Assembly: GCA_001931905.2 (NCBI GenBank)
Contig: MSJI02000294.1
Span: 1 to 40,821, forward strand
Length of the DNA stretch: 40,821 bases
Origin: Cladosporium sp. IMV 00045
Taxonomy: Eukaryota > Ascomycota > Dothideomycetes > Cladosporiales > Cladosporiaceae
Direction of reading: 5' to 3'
This document shows positions 10,249 to 20,603 of this stretch, piece after piece; position 1 is the first letter of the stretch, and every line of letters starts with the position of its first letter. The position numbers and the translations under genes were made by a program. The notes beneath the pieces were generated by a model. The model was given only the letters and a program-made list of their open reading frames with translations, did no database searches and was not told the DNA's origin.

Positions 10249-10714
10249 CTAATCTTGAGGTCATCAGATCTTCAGATGTTTTATCTAGACCAATGTCATT
10301 GAGATTACATCATGACATGGGATTTTTGGTGCGTTTGAGAACACGAATGGCTCCGTTGATGGACAGCTTGACCACTTTCGCTTGCCGGGGCATCATCGAG
10401 AGTGATGAATAGGATTTTGTAGTTGGTGAGAAGGATGGTGAAGGAGTTGTCTGAAGAGTTGTCTTGTCCCTGAGGAGATGAAGCTCTTCAGCAGTGGCTG
10501 GAGCTTCGCGCGTCGCATCACGTCCAGCTTGACGACCATTCTGCCAGACGAAGGCACATACACCACAACTATACTCTGATCGCGTCGCAAACACTCGTTT
10601 TACGTTCATCCCCTTCGGAATATCTCACCTCTCTTTAATTGAGCTTTTCGAGGCCACTACTGTCGCAAACCATCTCCCGGCGCATCACCTTAACCCACAT
10701 CCACTTCATTCGAC
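10249..10714. promoter_or_regulatory. upstream region of BTB gene
   Basis: No supportable gene. A minus-strand frame of 99 codons (10310-10609) overlaps another of 65 codons, but neither shows a domain. The last 100 nt before the ATG at 10715 are C- and T-rich, as in fungal leaders. Confidence 0.45.
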
Positions 10715-11595
10715 ATGGCTGACCCGGAGGTTGTGGTCGACACCCAGACTCCTCAGGAGGATACCGAGATGGGCAACCCCGACATCACTGCAGACGAGAC
10801 CAACCTCGCTGGCGAGGGTGGTGACGATGCTGCAGGTCTTGAGGACATCGAGCCCACCATCACCGAGCGCATTGGTTTCATAGAGTATGCAAGAAATCAT
10901 ATATCCCCCACACCGGATGCGCGCTGACGATCGCACCCAATAGCTTCCTTCGCTCCCCCATCGTAGAGCTCGCAATCGGCACAGGCGATGACCAAACCAC
11001 CCTCTCCGCCCACCAGGGCCTCCTCGTGCAAGCACCCTACTTCCAGTCCGAGGTCGAACGCTTCACCCCAGGCCAGCCCCGTCGCATAGAGCTCCCCGAC
11101 GACGACATCGACGCCTGCGCCGCCGTGCTCGAATACATCTACAAGGGCGACTACTTCCCCACAGTCAGCGGCAACACGATGGAATACGACCCGAGCGTTC
11201 CCAGCCCGGACGACCACGGCGTCGCCCTCCTGCGCCACGCCCGCATCTACACCCTCGCCAAGCGCTTCGGCCTGCCTCAACTCGCCGGCGTCGCCCACAA
11301 GAAGATCCACCTCACCCAGTCCACGGCCAAGGGCGAGATTGCCTACGCCCGTTTCGTATACAAGGAGACCAGCGCCGAGGACGAGGCGATCAGGAAGCCC
11401 GTCGCTGCTTTCTGGGCCACCAGGAGTCATGTGCTCAGGCACGAAGCCGAACAGGAGTTCAAGAGGCTTTGCTTGGAGCACCCGCAGTTTGGTTTCGACG
11501 TGCTGAGCTTGGTGCTCGACATGCAGGAGAAGAGAAGCCAGCGCGCAGAGACTTCGAGCCAGGGCGGTACGCGCAAGAGGCAGCGCGGTCTCTGA
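10715..11595 (+). CDS. BTB/POZ domain protein
   Basis: Two exons, 10715-10884 and 10944-11595, with a 59-nt intron (GTATGC...CAATAG), give 273 residues. The first 52 residues are acidic and disordered. The BTB fold starts right after the intron: FLRSPIVELAIG, then the DDQTTLSAHQGLLVQAPYF segment in which the usual H-x-x-x-L-xx-x-S-x-x-F core is recognisable, then the IELPDDDIDACAAVLEYIYKGDY helix-strand motif. A C-terminal helical BACK-like part follows (RHARIYTLAKRFGLPQLAGVA). The tail is basic (TRKRQRGL), perhaps nuclear. BTB proteins of this size in fungi are often of unknown function; some act as Cul3 adaptors. The retained-intron frame would stop after a few codons, which supports the splice. 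Confidence 0.88.
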
Positions 11596-12041
11596 AGTGG
11601 TGTGCGTGTTGAAGGCGTTGAAGTGTCATCTCGTATCGAGGGTTTTAGGTATGTGGTGGCGAAATAGCTTTGCAGAAGTGTAAGTGTGGGTGAAGTGTAA
11701 TCATTACTAGAACAGTCTATAGCTAAGACGAGAAGCCAGAAAGATATCCACAGACATACATATGCCACTCTTCAAGCATAATGTCTTCTGGTCGCGATCC
11801 TGGAAGCCATCACAAGTTGCAGCGGTCCAGACCAAAAAGCCCGCTCCCGCAGTAAGTGAATGCCACACGCTAACGCATCAGCCGAGAAGACCCTCTGTCA
11901 CAGACCCAACATTCACGTGCCAAAAGCACAACGCGACCAAAACATCATCTGTTGACATGAGGTTTCCCACGCAACGACAACTTTCAACTCCCAAACACAA
12001 CACCTCGCCCACACAACCTCCAACCCACCACCCTCCCAACC
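11596..12041. other. intergenic region, BTB 3' flank / orphan promoter
   Basis: About 450 nt. It becomes C- and A-rich toward the ATG at 12042. No gene seen. Confidence 0.5.
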
Positions 12042-13604
12042 ATGAACAACAACAACGACCAACCCACCTCGTCCTCCCCCCTCTTCGTCCCACAATCTTC
12101 CCCGCCACCAGAACCAGGCGACATGGACATCAGCATGGAAGATCTCACGCTCGAAGGCGCGAGAGCGAGCGGCGCAGACGGTGCGGACTCACACGTCCCC
12201 GGACTTCCCGTCGAGCAAGGACCCGCCGAAAATGCCGAGCCGTCGGTTTCCGGACAGAGCGAGCACCAGGATCAAGACGTGTTCCAGACGCCGCCGAGTA
12301 GGCATGGCTCGCCGCCTTTGAAACGGGCGCGGTTTGAGGGTGAGGATCTGGGGATTGCGAGTGCGGGAGGTCGGCTTGGGAGCGAGCAGGGAGGTGCTTT
12401 GCAGATCGGTGCGGCGGTGGTCGAGCACGACGCGTTGGGGTTGACTACTATGCCGGACGAGTCTGCGCTCGAGCGGATTCAAATTGGGCAGGTTCAGCAG
12501 CAGCAGGCACCTGATGCCACGCAGCAATGTGATCGAGGCGAGGCAGGAGTTGTGTTCGAGCAGACGCAGCGTGAGAACGAGCAGACGGAGGTGAGATTTG
12601 AGCAACAGCAGCAGCAGAAGGCAGCCGGCAACATGCGCGATATCAATCAAGGCGGAGATTTGCCACTCGAGAACGATTACTCGCAGCAAAATGGCGACGA
12701 GAAGATGGACTTTGTTTTCGATCCGACCGAACAGCAGGGAGAGCGATTGCATTCCAACTCCGACCCAACTGAAAACCCCGAGCATCACCAGGATGATGAA
12801 GAACAAGAACACGAACTCCCAAGTCGCGAAGCATCAGAATCGCCTTCCCTCGACTACTACCCCGAACTCGAAGCATCATCGAGCCCCGAACGACGCTCTC
12901 CGCCCAAAGCATTTTCGCCATTCACTCCCCGAGCGCTTCGTCCAAAACCCAACCAACCACCAACCACCCAAACCGAGACCATCACCGCCGCCGCCACCCG
13001 CCACACGTCACCAACCCAAACCTACCCTGTACAAAACACCACCTCCCACCACCGCCAACCACAACCCCCTCCGCCACCCCACCCCACCCCAAAAATCTCC
13101 CTCTTCACAATCGGTCCTCCCACCCCGTCCCCATCCAAAAACCCCCAAGCCCAAGCGCACCCGAACCTACAACCTCACGACCTGGTCAACAAATCCCTCC
13201 ACCACCTCGATAACCTAGCCCACGAGCTCTACACCGCGGAACGAATCGCCTGCGAGCGCGAGGAGAGCGTGCTTGACCTCCTGAAGCGCGCGGAGGAAGT
13301 GAGAAATGAAGTTGTGAGGAGGAGGAGGGATGGGTTGGTCGTGTTGAGGGAGAGGAGGGGGGTGAGTACTTTTCCATTTCCCTTTGGGCTTGCATGTTTT
13401 GTAATGAAGGGTGAGGCTGTTTGTGCTGACGAGTTTTGATTCTTGTAGAAACTTCTCCGAATGATGGATATGACTCCACAGGAGATTGTGAATGTCGAAG
13501 GGTGGGAGGAGTTGTTGAGGCCGTTGATGTTGGGGGCGGTGATGGGGTTGGCGGATGAGGGGAGGGAGAATGGAGATGGGGAGGGGGAGGTGATGGAGGG
13601 CTAG
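12042..13604 (+). CDS. orphan low-complexity protein with C-terminal coiled coil
   Basis: Exons 12042-13361 and 13449-13604, intron of 87 nt (GTGAGT...TTGTAG), phase 0, 491 residues. Most of the protein is disordered, with Q-, E-, S- and P-rich blocks (a Gln run near residue 190 and Pro runs near 345). Near residues 390-440 there is a charged helix (ELYTAERIACEREESVLDLL then RAEEVRNEVVRRRRD) that should form a coiled coil. After the intron there is a compact helix (LLRMMDMTPQEIVNVEGWEELL) and an acidic glycine-rich end. The small conserved-looking C-terminal core behind a long disordered N-terminus suggests a scaffold or chromatin-type protein, but I do not recognise it. Without the splice, the first exon would end at 13439 with an unlikely Phe/Cys-rich tail. 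Confidence 0.75.
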
Positions 13605-13973
13605 GGTGGTGTGTTTTGGGATGATTGATTTGGGTAGAATGGGTGAGATTCGAAAGGGAGATGTAACGTGAAGTGAAGCAGCTCAGGGTTGTGCATGTCG
13701 TTTCTTGGCTATTTTGTCTGCTGCCACTCTAGAGCTGCGGAAAGTGCAGAGAACACAATCGTCAGAAGATCAAGAATAATTGAATTTGCAATTCCGGGTG
13801 TATTTTACAGAAGTTGTATGACAGAAGCATCTCACAAGTCTAGTCTACCAATCCCATCACAAAACCAAACTCGCCTCAAAACCAACAAGTCAATCTATCA
13901 TCACTCAACAACCAACAATCCCCACTACCCCACCGCCGCTCGCCACCACGAAATCTATCCAAGATCTAAACAT
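13605..13973. other. convergent intergenic region
   Basis: About 370 nt between the 3' ends of two convergent genes. Likely terminators only; nothing else seen. Confidence 0.5.
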
Positions 13974-15242
13974 CTAAACCTCCCTAACCACAAAATCCCT
14001 ATAAGACTTCTTCGGCCTCACCCTCTCACTCCCCTCACACCTAACGAACCCCACACCCCTCTTCCCCTCCTGAATCGCCTTGACCTCCTCCATCGGTACT
14101 TCACGGTAACGACAGCGACTCAGCACGTCGTCCGTGCTCAAATGCTCTTTGTGGATTTCGCGGTAGTGCGCTTTGAAGCCTTTGATGCCGTAGAGGAGTT
14201 TGCCGCTGCTGAAGGAGCCGTTGCCGCCGCAGAGGGAGCAGCGGAGCTCGATGTAGGTCGGTTCGGTTGAGATGGAGGTTTGGGAGGGGTCTGAGGGGAG
14301 GGTGCGCACGATGGTCGGGCAGTTGGAGAGGTGGGGGGCGGAGTGGTCGCGTTTGTGGGTTGGTTTTGGCTTGGGAGAGGTGGGAGTGCTGGAGGTGGTG
14401 GTGTCTGTCGTGGAATCTTTGGCTTTGGTGGCGCGTTTTCTCTTGGGCTTGTTGATGTCATTGGTGTCGGTGTCGTCTTTGGCGCGGACAGCATCGAGTG
14501 CTTCAACTGTGCGAGCACCGCGCTTTGGCAGGCTTCCTGATCCCACGGCCGACTGGCCAATGTAGACGGTGTCGCTTTTGAGATTGGCCTTCGACTCGCA
14601 GTAGATGAGTTCAATCTTGTGCTCGGCTTTGATGATCAGCTCAACCTCCTCGACAGGGACGTCGCGGTACTTGCAGCGTTGCAGGACCTCATGCACTTTG
14701 ACATTGGTGCTGTGCATGAGACGGAAATGAGTCAGGAAGCCGCGAACACCAGACATGACGGTGTTGTGCGCCCAGGAAGTGTTGCCGCCGCAGAGGTCGC
14801 AGCGTAGTTCGACGAATGAGCCATCCTTGAGTTTGACGATGGTCGGGCTTTTGATGAGGGTGTCGACGCCGGCGTAGTCGGAGAATGTGATGCCGTTGTT
14901 GCTTTTGCGTCTAGCAAATCTTAACTTGGGACTTATTGCCTTGGGTTGGGGCGTGGCCACTGAATCGGTCGGCGAGATTGGTCCTGGAAGGTCGTGAGCA
15001 GATCTACCAGTGTCTTCTTCGTCCAATGGGACAAAGTCCAAGTGCTCGCCATTGACCGATCCTCCTTGCTCGCCGGCATGAGTCTGGAGAGCTGCTGGAT
15101 CATCGACAACGCCATTCGTCTTGCCATCCTTGAGAGCATCTTCGCTCGATCCTTCGCCCTTGCCTGTGGCCCTCTTCACCTCGTCACGCTGTCTGTTGAG
15201 TTCGTCGAGAGCCTTCATGATGTCTGATCTGTATGGGTCCAT
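13974..15242 (-). CDS. orphan with duplicated C2-H2-C zinc-like module
   Basis: Single exon, 422 residues. Two copies of a roughly 65-residue module are visible. Copy 1 is 133-200: PTIVKL, then VELRCDLCGGN with C148 and C151, H172, H177, and C190 in CKYRDVPVEEV. Copy 2 is 309-388: PTIVR, IELRCSLCGGN with C335 and C338, H359, H364, and C377 in CRYREVPMEEV. The spacing C-x2-C-x20-H-x4-H-x12-C is identical in both, so a structural zinc site is very likely. Between them is a lysine-rich, NLS-like stretch (KPKRKRATKAK, 265-275) and a Thr/Ser/Pro linker. The N-terminal 110 residues are acidic and disordered. I do not recognise the family; a nuclear nucleic-acid- or protein-binding role is inference. 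It is divergent from the small gene at 15666. Confidence 0.82.
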   Translation of the reverse strand: MDPYRSDIMKALDELNRQRDEVKRATGKGEGSSEDALKDGKTNGVVDDPAALQTHAGEQGGSVNGEHLDFVPLDEEDTGRSAHDLPGPISPTDSVATPQPKAISPKLRFARRKSNNGITFSDYAGVDTLIKSPTIVKLKDGSFVELRCDLCGGNTSWAHNTVMSGVRGFLTHFRLMHSTNVKVHEVLQRCKYRDVPVEEVELIIKAEHKIELIYCESKANLKSDTVYIGQSAVGSGSLPKRGARTVEALDAVRAKDDTDTNDINKPKRKRATKAKDSTTDTTTSSTPTSPKPKPTHKRDHSAPHLSNCPTIVRTLPSDPSQTSISTEPTYIELRCSLCGGNGSFSSGKLLYGIKGFKAHYREIHKEHLSTDDVLSRCRYREVPMEEVKAIQEGKRGVGFVRCEGSERVRPKKSYRDFVVREV

Positions 15243-15665
15243 CTTGGCCGATGCTAATGATAGAATGTGTAGGTGTATCTAATATATCATATCAATGGGT
15301 GTGGTAATGTAAAAATGCCTGTCAGTGTGGAACAAGTGTAAATGCAGCCAGTGTCGGTTCGCAGAGTTGAGAGGTGGTGAGCCAGTGAAGCTCAAGCGGC
15401 CACATGCAGTTTGGTGAGGCTGTCATTTAGCGACAGTTGCATTCAATTACTTGTGATTTCACTTGGACCAATCAAACCACAGCACTTGCACGGCTTGCTG
15501 CTCTTATCTTGCTGCTTGCTCCTGCTTACGATCGCGCTATCATCGTCGCTGCTTCAAAAGTCGCCCTGACCCACCAAAGAACGACTCTGGACCGACCTTC
15601 TAGACTTAACATACGATCAAGGCCGATATTCTTCTACATTCGAGTCCCAGCAGGCAGCAGACAAA
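15243..15665. promoter_or_regulatory. divergent promoter region
   Basis: About 420 nt between two divergent starts. No operator was recognised. Confidence 0.45.
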
Positions 15666-16119
15666 ATGGACAGCAGAAGCGAAGGCAACCGGCCATCTCG
15701 GCGTGGAAATGCTACACGCGGAGTCTCTTTCCCTAGCAGCACACAAGTGAACACAGCGACCGATCAGAAGATTGTTGGAGCTAACGCCAGAATCAATCTC
15801 CTGTCAAGCGCTGTAGCTCCTCAGGCCCAGGAAGCCATTGCGTTAGTAACGCAGAAGGCGGAGCAGTCTCAGGAGCAGGTTAAGGACCATAAAGCCGAGC
15901 TGAGTTGGCATGTTGCTGTAGGTAATATCGTATGTTGCTCGCGCGAATCGAATTGTTCCGCGGACAGAGTTGGATGGCATGATATGGCGTTATAACAATT
16001 CCTATATTACTGACCCGGAATCCTATGACAAAACCGGCGCTGGTGAAGTTGGCTTCGAGGAGTTGTTATTATTCTTCTTCCTCGTCAAGATCCCAATTAT
16101 CCCAATTGAGACGGAATAG
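15666..16119 (+). CDS. small two-exon orphan
   Basis: The unspliced frame runs 15666-15995 (109 residues) and ends in a Cys/Ser-rich tail. Splicing a 46-nt intron, 15922-15967 (GTAATA...GGACAG), joins exon 15666-15921 to 15968-16119 and gives 135 residues with a continuous frame to a TAG at 16117. The new end reads ELDGMIWRYNNSYI, then DPESYDKTGAGEVGFEELL, then a hydrophobic LFFFLVKIPIIPI stretch. The acidic DKTGAGEVGFEE segment resembles half of an EF-hand loop, but this may be chance. The N-terminus is basic and disordered, and the middle (residues 38-80) is an Ala/Gln/Glu helix. No family recognised. The splice model is inferred from frame continuity only. Confidence 0.5.
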
Positions 16120-16394
16120 AAGACCACTGAGAGCATATCCCATTGTCGAGATCGATACATGTATCGAGTGATTCGTTGTTTAATGTGTTTGTCCAATAGC
16201 CAATTGAGGTGTGAGAAAAAGTGAAGTGTGCAATGTGAGGAAGTACCACCTGCCAACTTTAAGTGAAGTCAAGTGAGTTCGGCTCGGCACTCGGCATTCC
16301 CGAAATGGATGGCTTGTGAAGAAAGTCGCAGCTTTGCGATTGCGCTTAAACTTATCGACCAAAAATTACATTTCAAATTACAACACCCGCAAAC

Positions 16395-17987
16395 ATGTTC
16401 GCCGTCAAAGGCTGGGCAGTCGATGCCTCTACACTGAAGCCACAGACGAAACCGATCAAGTCTTCAAAAGCACAGGACGCTCTGGACAAAAAAGCTGCGC
16501 AGAACGAAGAAAAGACACCTCAAAATGAAGAGAAAGCAAACCTCAAGCGCAAGAGAGAGCAGGCTGCGGCTGCGAGCGAGCCTGATCTAGGAAAGCAGTG
16601 GGATAAGCACGTGGAAGGAAAGGATGTGAGCAAGCCGAAGAAGAAGGACAACAAGAAGCAAAAACGGGACGACAAAGACAACGAAGGTGTAGGCAAGGCG
16701 AACAAGAAGGAGGGAGCGCACGCAGTAGCGGGCAAAGAGAAGAAGGGAGGTGATTCGACGGAGGCAAAGCCTCAAACTGGCAACAAGAAGGACAAGAAGA
16801 AGGGCAAGCAAGACAAGGTACAGGCGTCGGCGCAAGAAGATGGCGCATCGAACACTGCTGCCACGGCTGCCGCGACATTACCGCCTGCGCCGCCTGCTCT
16901 TCCTACCAAAGCCAAGCTCACTCCCATGCAATCCGCTATGCGACAAAAGCTCATTTCTGCACGCTTCCGTCACCTGAACGAGACTCTTTACACTGCACCT
17001 TCCGCCGATGCTCTGGAGCTTTTCGACTCCAACCCCGAGATGTTCGAGGACTACCACGCAGGATTCAGACAGCAGGTCGAGGTGTGGCCAGAGAACCCCG
17101 TGGACAACTTCCTCGCGACCATCAGACAACGCGGCAAGGTGAAGCAGTCCTACCTGAACAAGAAGGGTTCGAAGTCGAAGCCAGCGAAGGGCGCAGAGAA
17201 CGATGCTGGACTTGAACCTTTACCGAGAACGCACGGAACCGCCATCATTGCCGATTTGGGATGCGGTGACGCTCGCCTGGCCCACACCCTGACAACCTCT
17301 AACGAGACCTCGTCCCTCAACCTGAAACTCCACTCCTTCGACCTTCACTCGCCCTCCAAACACGTCACCAAAGCCGACATCTCCAACCTGCCACTCGCCG
17401 ATGGCTCCGCGGACGTTGCGATCTTCTGCTTGGCTCTCATGGGCACGAACTGGATATCCTTCATCGAAGAAGCCTACCGCATTCTGCACTGGAAAGGCGA
17501 GCTCTGGGTCGCAGAGATCAAATCACGCTTCGGCCGCGTCGACAAGAAGAGCAAAGTCGTCGAGCACTCTGTCGGCTCGAAGCGAAAGGCCAAGGCCATG
17601 GCGCCCAAGCTTGAGGCGAAGAAGAGAGAGCAGGAAGAGGCGAACGAGCAGCAGACCCTCGCGACCGAAGTCGACGGCGTCGAACCCCAGCAGCAACCCA
17701 CGACCGATGTGCACGGTTTCGTGGAAGTGCTCAGACGTCGCGGTTTCGTTCTCAAAGAAGGCGAGAAGAGCGTCGATCTCGGCAACAAGATGTTCGTCAA
17801 GATGGAGTTTGTCAAGGCTGCTGCGCCGGTTAAGGGCAAGGGCATGTCTGAGATTCCCGAAGACCGCAAGCCCAAACCGGCCAACGCTCAGGCGAGGAAG
17901 TTCATTGAGGAGAAAGAGAAGGATGATGAGGTGCCTACGGACGACGAGGCGAAGGCGCTCAAGCCTTGTCTTTACAAGATTCGTTGA
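16395..17987 (+). CDS. RRP8: 25S rRNA adenine-N1 methyltransferase Rrp8
   Basis: Single exon, 530 residues. Rrp8 is the nucleolar SAM-dependent enzyme that makes m1A in 25S rRNA (A645 in yeast) and supports early 60S maturation. Residues 1-170 are a Lys/Glu-rich nucleolar-type tail. The conserved core begins at 174 (LTPMQSAMRQKLISARFRHL), passes LYT at 198 and DYHAGFRQQVEVWPENPVD near 219-237, and then shows SAM motif I IADLGCGDARLA (285-296), the acidic loop SFDLHS (314-319), and the LPLADGSADVAIFCLALMGTNW-type motif IV region (332-353). WVAEIKSRF follows at 371-379. A low-complexity K/E/Q insert (about 388-420) splits the C-terminal part, which is more than usual. These motifs leave little doubt. 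Confidence 0.96.
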   Translation: MFAVKGWAVDASTLKPQTKPIKSSKAQDALDKKAAQNEEKTPQNEEKANLKRKREQAAAASEPDLGKQWDKHVEGKDVSKPKKKDNKKQKRDDKDNEGVGKANKKEGAHAVAGKEKKGGDSTEAKPQTGNKKDKKKGKQDKVQASAQEDGASNTAATAAATLPPAPPALPTKAKLTPMQSAMRQKLISARFRHLNETLYTAPSADALELFDSNPEMFEDYHAGFRQQVEVWPENPVDNFLATIRQRGKVKQSYLNKKGSKSKPAKGAENDAGLEPLPRTHGTAIIADLGCGDARLAHTLTTSNETSSLNLKLHSFDLHSPSKHVTKADISNLPLADGSADVAIFCLALMGTNWISFIEEAYRILHWKGELWVAEIKSRFGRVDKKSKVVEHSVGSKRKAKAMAPKLEAKKREQEEANEQQTLATEVDGVEPQQQPTTDVHGFVEVLRRRGFVLKEGEKSVDLGNKMFVKMEFVKAAAPVKGKGMSEIPEDRKPKPANAQARKFIEEKEKDDEVPTDDEAKALKPCLYKIR

Positions 17988-18234
17988 TGGGTTTGGAAGT
18001 TTTTAAAATGTTTGTCTGTATTTGCTATGGAAAGTCTAGATATTACGAGAAAGCAAAAGACAATTCATCTTTCTGGCAACAATAATGAGACACTTTCTCA
18101 GCAGGTTGCCAATTGCTGAGATTTTTGCGAGTGTCTTGAAACAGGAATGTCGTCGGGGGGTATTGATCCATGCCGCAATTTACGACTGGTTGGAAAGCGG
18201 CACCCATAGCGAATGTCCTTGTAACCATTAATGT

Positions 18235-18790
18235 TGCTTGCTTCGAGCTGTTGAACGCGAGCCACGAGGTCGACGAAAAAAGAAAGAAGGCGTGATGTGT
18301 TGTGCGCTTGCCCAGCAGGCACCATGGGATGTCGGAGCCAGGCAGACCAACGTCGATGGAAAATGTCGCGTTGAGCTGTTGCGTTGAGCTGTTGAACGCA
18401 AACTGCGTGGCCCGCAAAGGAAAGAGAAGAACCAGTTCATGGTGGATGTCGTCGCTTGCACAGACAGTAAGACGTGGTGCACGGCTGCGCTGGTATTGCG
18501 AGCCGAGCTCTTGAATGCCCTGGAATCCGCAAGGAAAAGGAAGAACCAGTTCATGGTGGATGTCGTCGCTTGCACAGACAGTGAGGTGGTTGTCGCCGGG
18601 CAGGCATCACCGATGTGCGTTGAGCTGTTAGCGCACGCTGGGAAGTCCGCAAAGAAAGAGAAGAACCAGATGATGTTGGCCGTCGTCGCTTGCACAGACA
18701 GCGAGGTGACCGGCTTTTTGCGCTCAACCAGCCCTGATGTTGCGCGTTGAGCTGTTGACGACGGCCAGTCGCACCAAGGAAAGTGACGCC
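18235..18790. repeat. imperfect minisatellite, about 117-141 bp period
   Basis: The anchor GAGCTGTTGAACGC (with variants) recurs at 18245, 18386, 18505, 18622 and 18749, with an extra copy of its first half at 18373. Within three units a nearly identical block (AGAAGAACCAG, then ATGTCGTCGCTTGCACAGACAG) follows. The region sits between the 3' ends of RRP8 and the acidic orphan. Frames through it exist on both strands, but none looks conserved at the protein level between units. Confidence 0.8.
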
Positions 18791-18825
18791 TCCGGCGAAC
18801 GGTAGCAGCGATGCACATCGACTGC

Positions 18826-19803
18826 TCACCAAAAACACCTGAGGCAATTCGGGAAGGACTCGTCATCGTCAAACTCATGAGCGGAATCGGCGCCGTCGTC
18901 AGAGTCGTCAAAGTCAGACCCCTCGAAGTCCTCGCCCTCGACGTCAGCATCGTACTCAGCATCCACTGCATTCCACTCCAAGGAGTTAAACCCACTTGGA
19001 GGGAGAGTATGGAGCAACTCAAGCATCCTCTCCGCGAGCTCATCACCGACCTCCTGCAGCGGCGTGACCGTGACTTCGATGCTCACGCGGCCACGCGGTA
19101 CAGCCCGGACAGCCTGACGGTGATGAACGAGGATCTCACCGTTCGGGCCCCAGTGGAGTGTGTACCTGTCGACGTACGCTGCGAGGTCCAGAAAGATCTG
19201 GTCCAACATCTCTCGAACCCGCTCGAACCTGGTGGCGACTTGGACAGAAACGGCCGACCTATACTCCCACGTGGCGGTCGGGTACGAGGCGTCCGAGACG
19301 TCCGAGACGTCCGACACGTTCGAGTCGCTGGTGTTGGACGACATGGAGCTCAACACCGAAAAGAACACATCGGAGCCGACCACAGTGAACCAGTCGTAGC
19401 TGTCGTCGGAGCTATCATCGTCGCCGGCAAGACGATTCTTCAAAGCGGCGACGAGAGGGTCGAGACCGCCCGAGTAATTCTCGAGCTTCTCGTTTAGCTG
19501 CCCGGTAGAAGCAGCACTCTGCGAGGCCTTCGCGCTGTAATAAACGGAAGGGGTGGAGGCAGTATCCTCGCGCACCGGCAAAGACGGAGTACGTCTGCGC
19601 GAGAGATACAGGTAGTCGAAATCCGCCCGTGACATCGGGCGGGTGAAGCAATCGAGCGCGTTGAAGCGCCCGTTGTTGACTGGCTCGAAGGAGATGTCAA
19701 GAGTCTCCTCCACGTAGGAGTTGTAGAGCCAGGATTCGATCCTTTGGTCTGCGTCGCTCTTGGCGGCAAACGCGTTGGAGTCAGTGGCGGAGATGAAAGC
19801 CAT
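18826..19803 (-). CDS. acidic orphan protein
   Basis: Single exon, 325 residues, no recognised family. The N-terminal third holds a compact part (RIESWLYNSYVEETLDISFEPV and FNALDCFTRPMSRADFDYLYLSRRR), and the middle contains a SDVSDVSDVSDAS micro-repeat encoded by tandem 9-bp units (19290-19316). A folded-looking segment follows, with VATRFERVREMLDQIFLDLA near 190-210 and VSIEVTVTPLQEVGDELAERMLELL near 250-275. The last 45 residues are strongly acidic (E/D/S) and end in FPNCLRCFW. It is probably cytoplasmic or nuclear. The 3' end abuts the minisatellite; the 5' side has about 800 nt of spacer before MSP1. It could be lineage-specific. Confidence 0.7.
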   Translation of the reverse strand: MAFISATDSNAFAAKSDADQRIESWLYNSYVEETLDISFEPVNNGRFNALDCFTRPMSRADFDYLYLSRRRTPSLPVREDTASTPSVYYSAKASQSAASTGQLNEKLENYSGGLDPLVAALKNRLAGDDDSSDDSYDWFTVVGSDVFFSVLSSMSSNTSDSNVSDVSDVSDASYPTATWEYRSAVSVQVATRFERVREMLDQIFLDLAAYVDRYTLHWGPNGEILVHHRQAVRAVPRGRVSIEVTVTPLQEVGDELAERMLELLHTLPPSGFNSLEWNAVDAEYDADVEGEDFEGSDFDDSDDGADSAHEFDDDESFPNCLRCFW

Positions 19804-20603
19804 TGTTCTTGGTGATGTGAGTGAGTTGTGAGAAAGGAGTTGCTGATGTAAGCCTGAGCTTGTTGGTTTGTGGTTGAAGGAGATGTTGGTGAGGCTGTAA
19901 GAGGTTGAGTTGAATGTGGCGTGTTGTTGTTAAGTTGATACTAGACTGTTGACAGTGACAGTGAGTATCTGGAAGGTCGAAAACTTGAGATGGGAGGGAA
20001 ATGAGGGCGTTCATTAGTACTCTACGGCAAGGCCATGATTGCACTTGAGTTTCGATCTAGTTATGTTGGCACCTGTAACTAACGAATAGCAGTATTGAAT
20101 TTGGTATAGGCCTACGCGGTAAGTAGAGAAGCACAGAATTTCAGCTTACCATATGCACACGAGTGGACGATGCGGTCGTTGGGACTGTACTTGTCTGGCT
20201 GAACTTGATATCGAGCATTAAAGTTTCATGTATTACATCGAATCCGCTACTTCCATTCGCCATCGCGTGCTGACAACGTGGGATCTGATCGTCAGTGCAA
20301 TAGACACGCTGGCGGGACGCTCCCGCTGACGATAGTTTGCGAATCAGCCCACAGTATTTGCAAATGCTGGGGCAAGTCCAATGTGGCATCCACCTCACCC
20401 CTTAGGAGCCGGCCTAGGTGGTGAGCGTATGAACAGCAGTCCAGTGAAGCCTCGGCTACCAAGGCGAGCTGATACCGCACACTGATGGGGCGGACCCAGC
20501 CAGTCTGCACGCCGCCAACAAGTGGTACTGTTTGCGGAGAGAGCCCTCGTCCATAATGATGGGACTGTGATTGAGTAGAGTGCGAGGATCAGTATTCGTG
20601 CAC
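19804..20603. other. intergenic region, acidic orphan promoter / MSP1 3' flank
   Basis: 800 nt. A possible alternative last exon of MSP1 lies at 20566-20453 on the minus strand (see findings). No other gene seen. Confidence 0.5.

Noticed and set aside
10310..10609. Minus-strand frames of 99 and 65 codons upstream of the BTB gene
   Set aside because: Two overlapping frames with similar quality and no domain; no splice chain joins them.
18228..19046. Minus-strand frame of 272 codons through the minisatellite
   Set aside because: It shares its beginning with another frame of the acidic orphan, and the repeat units shift between frames without conserved protein sequence.
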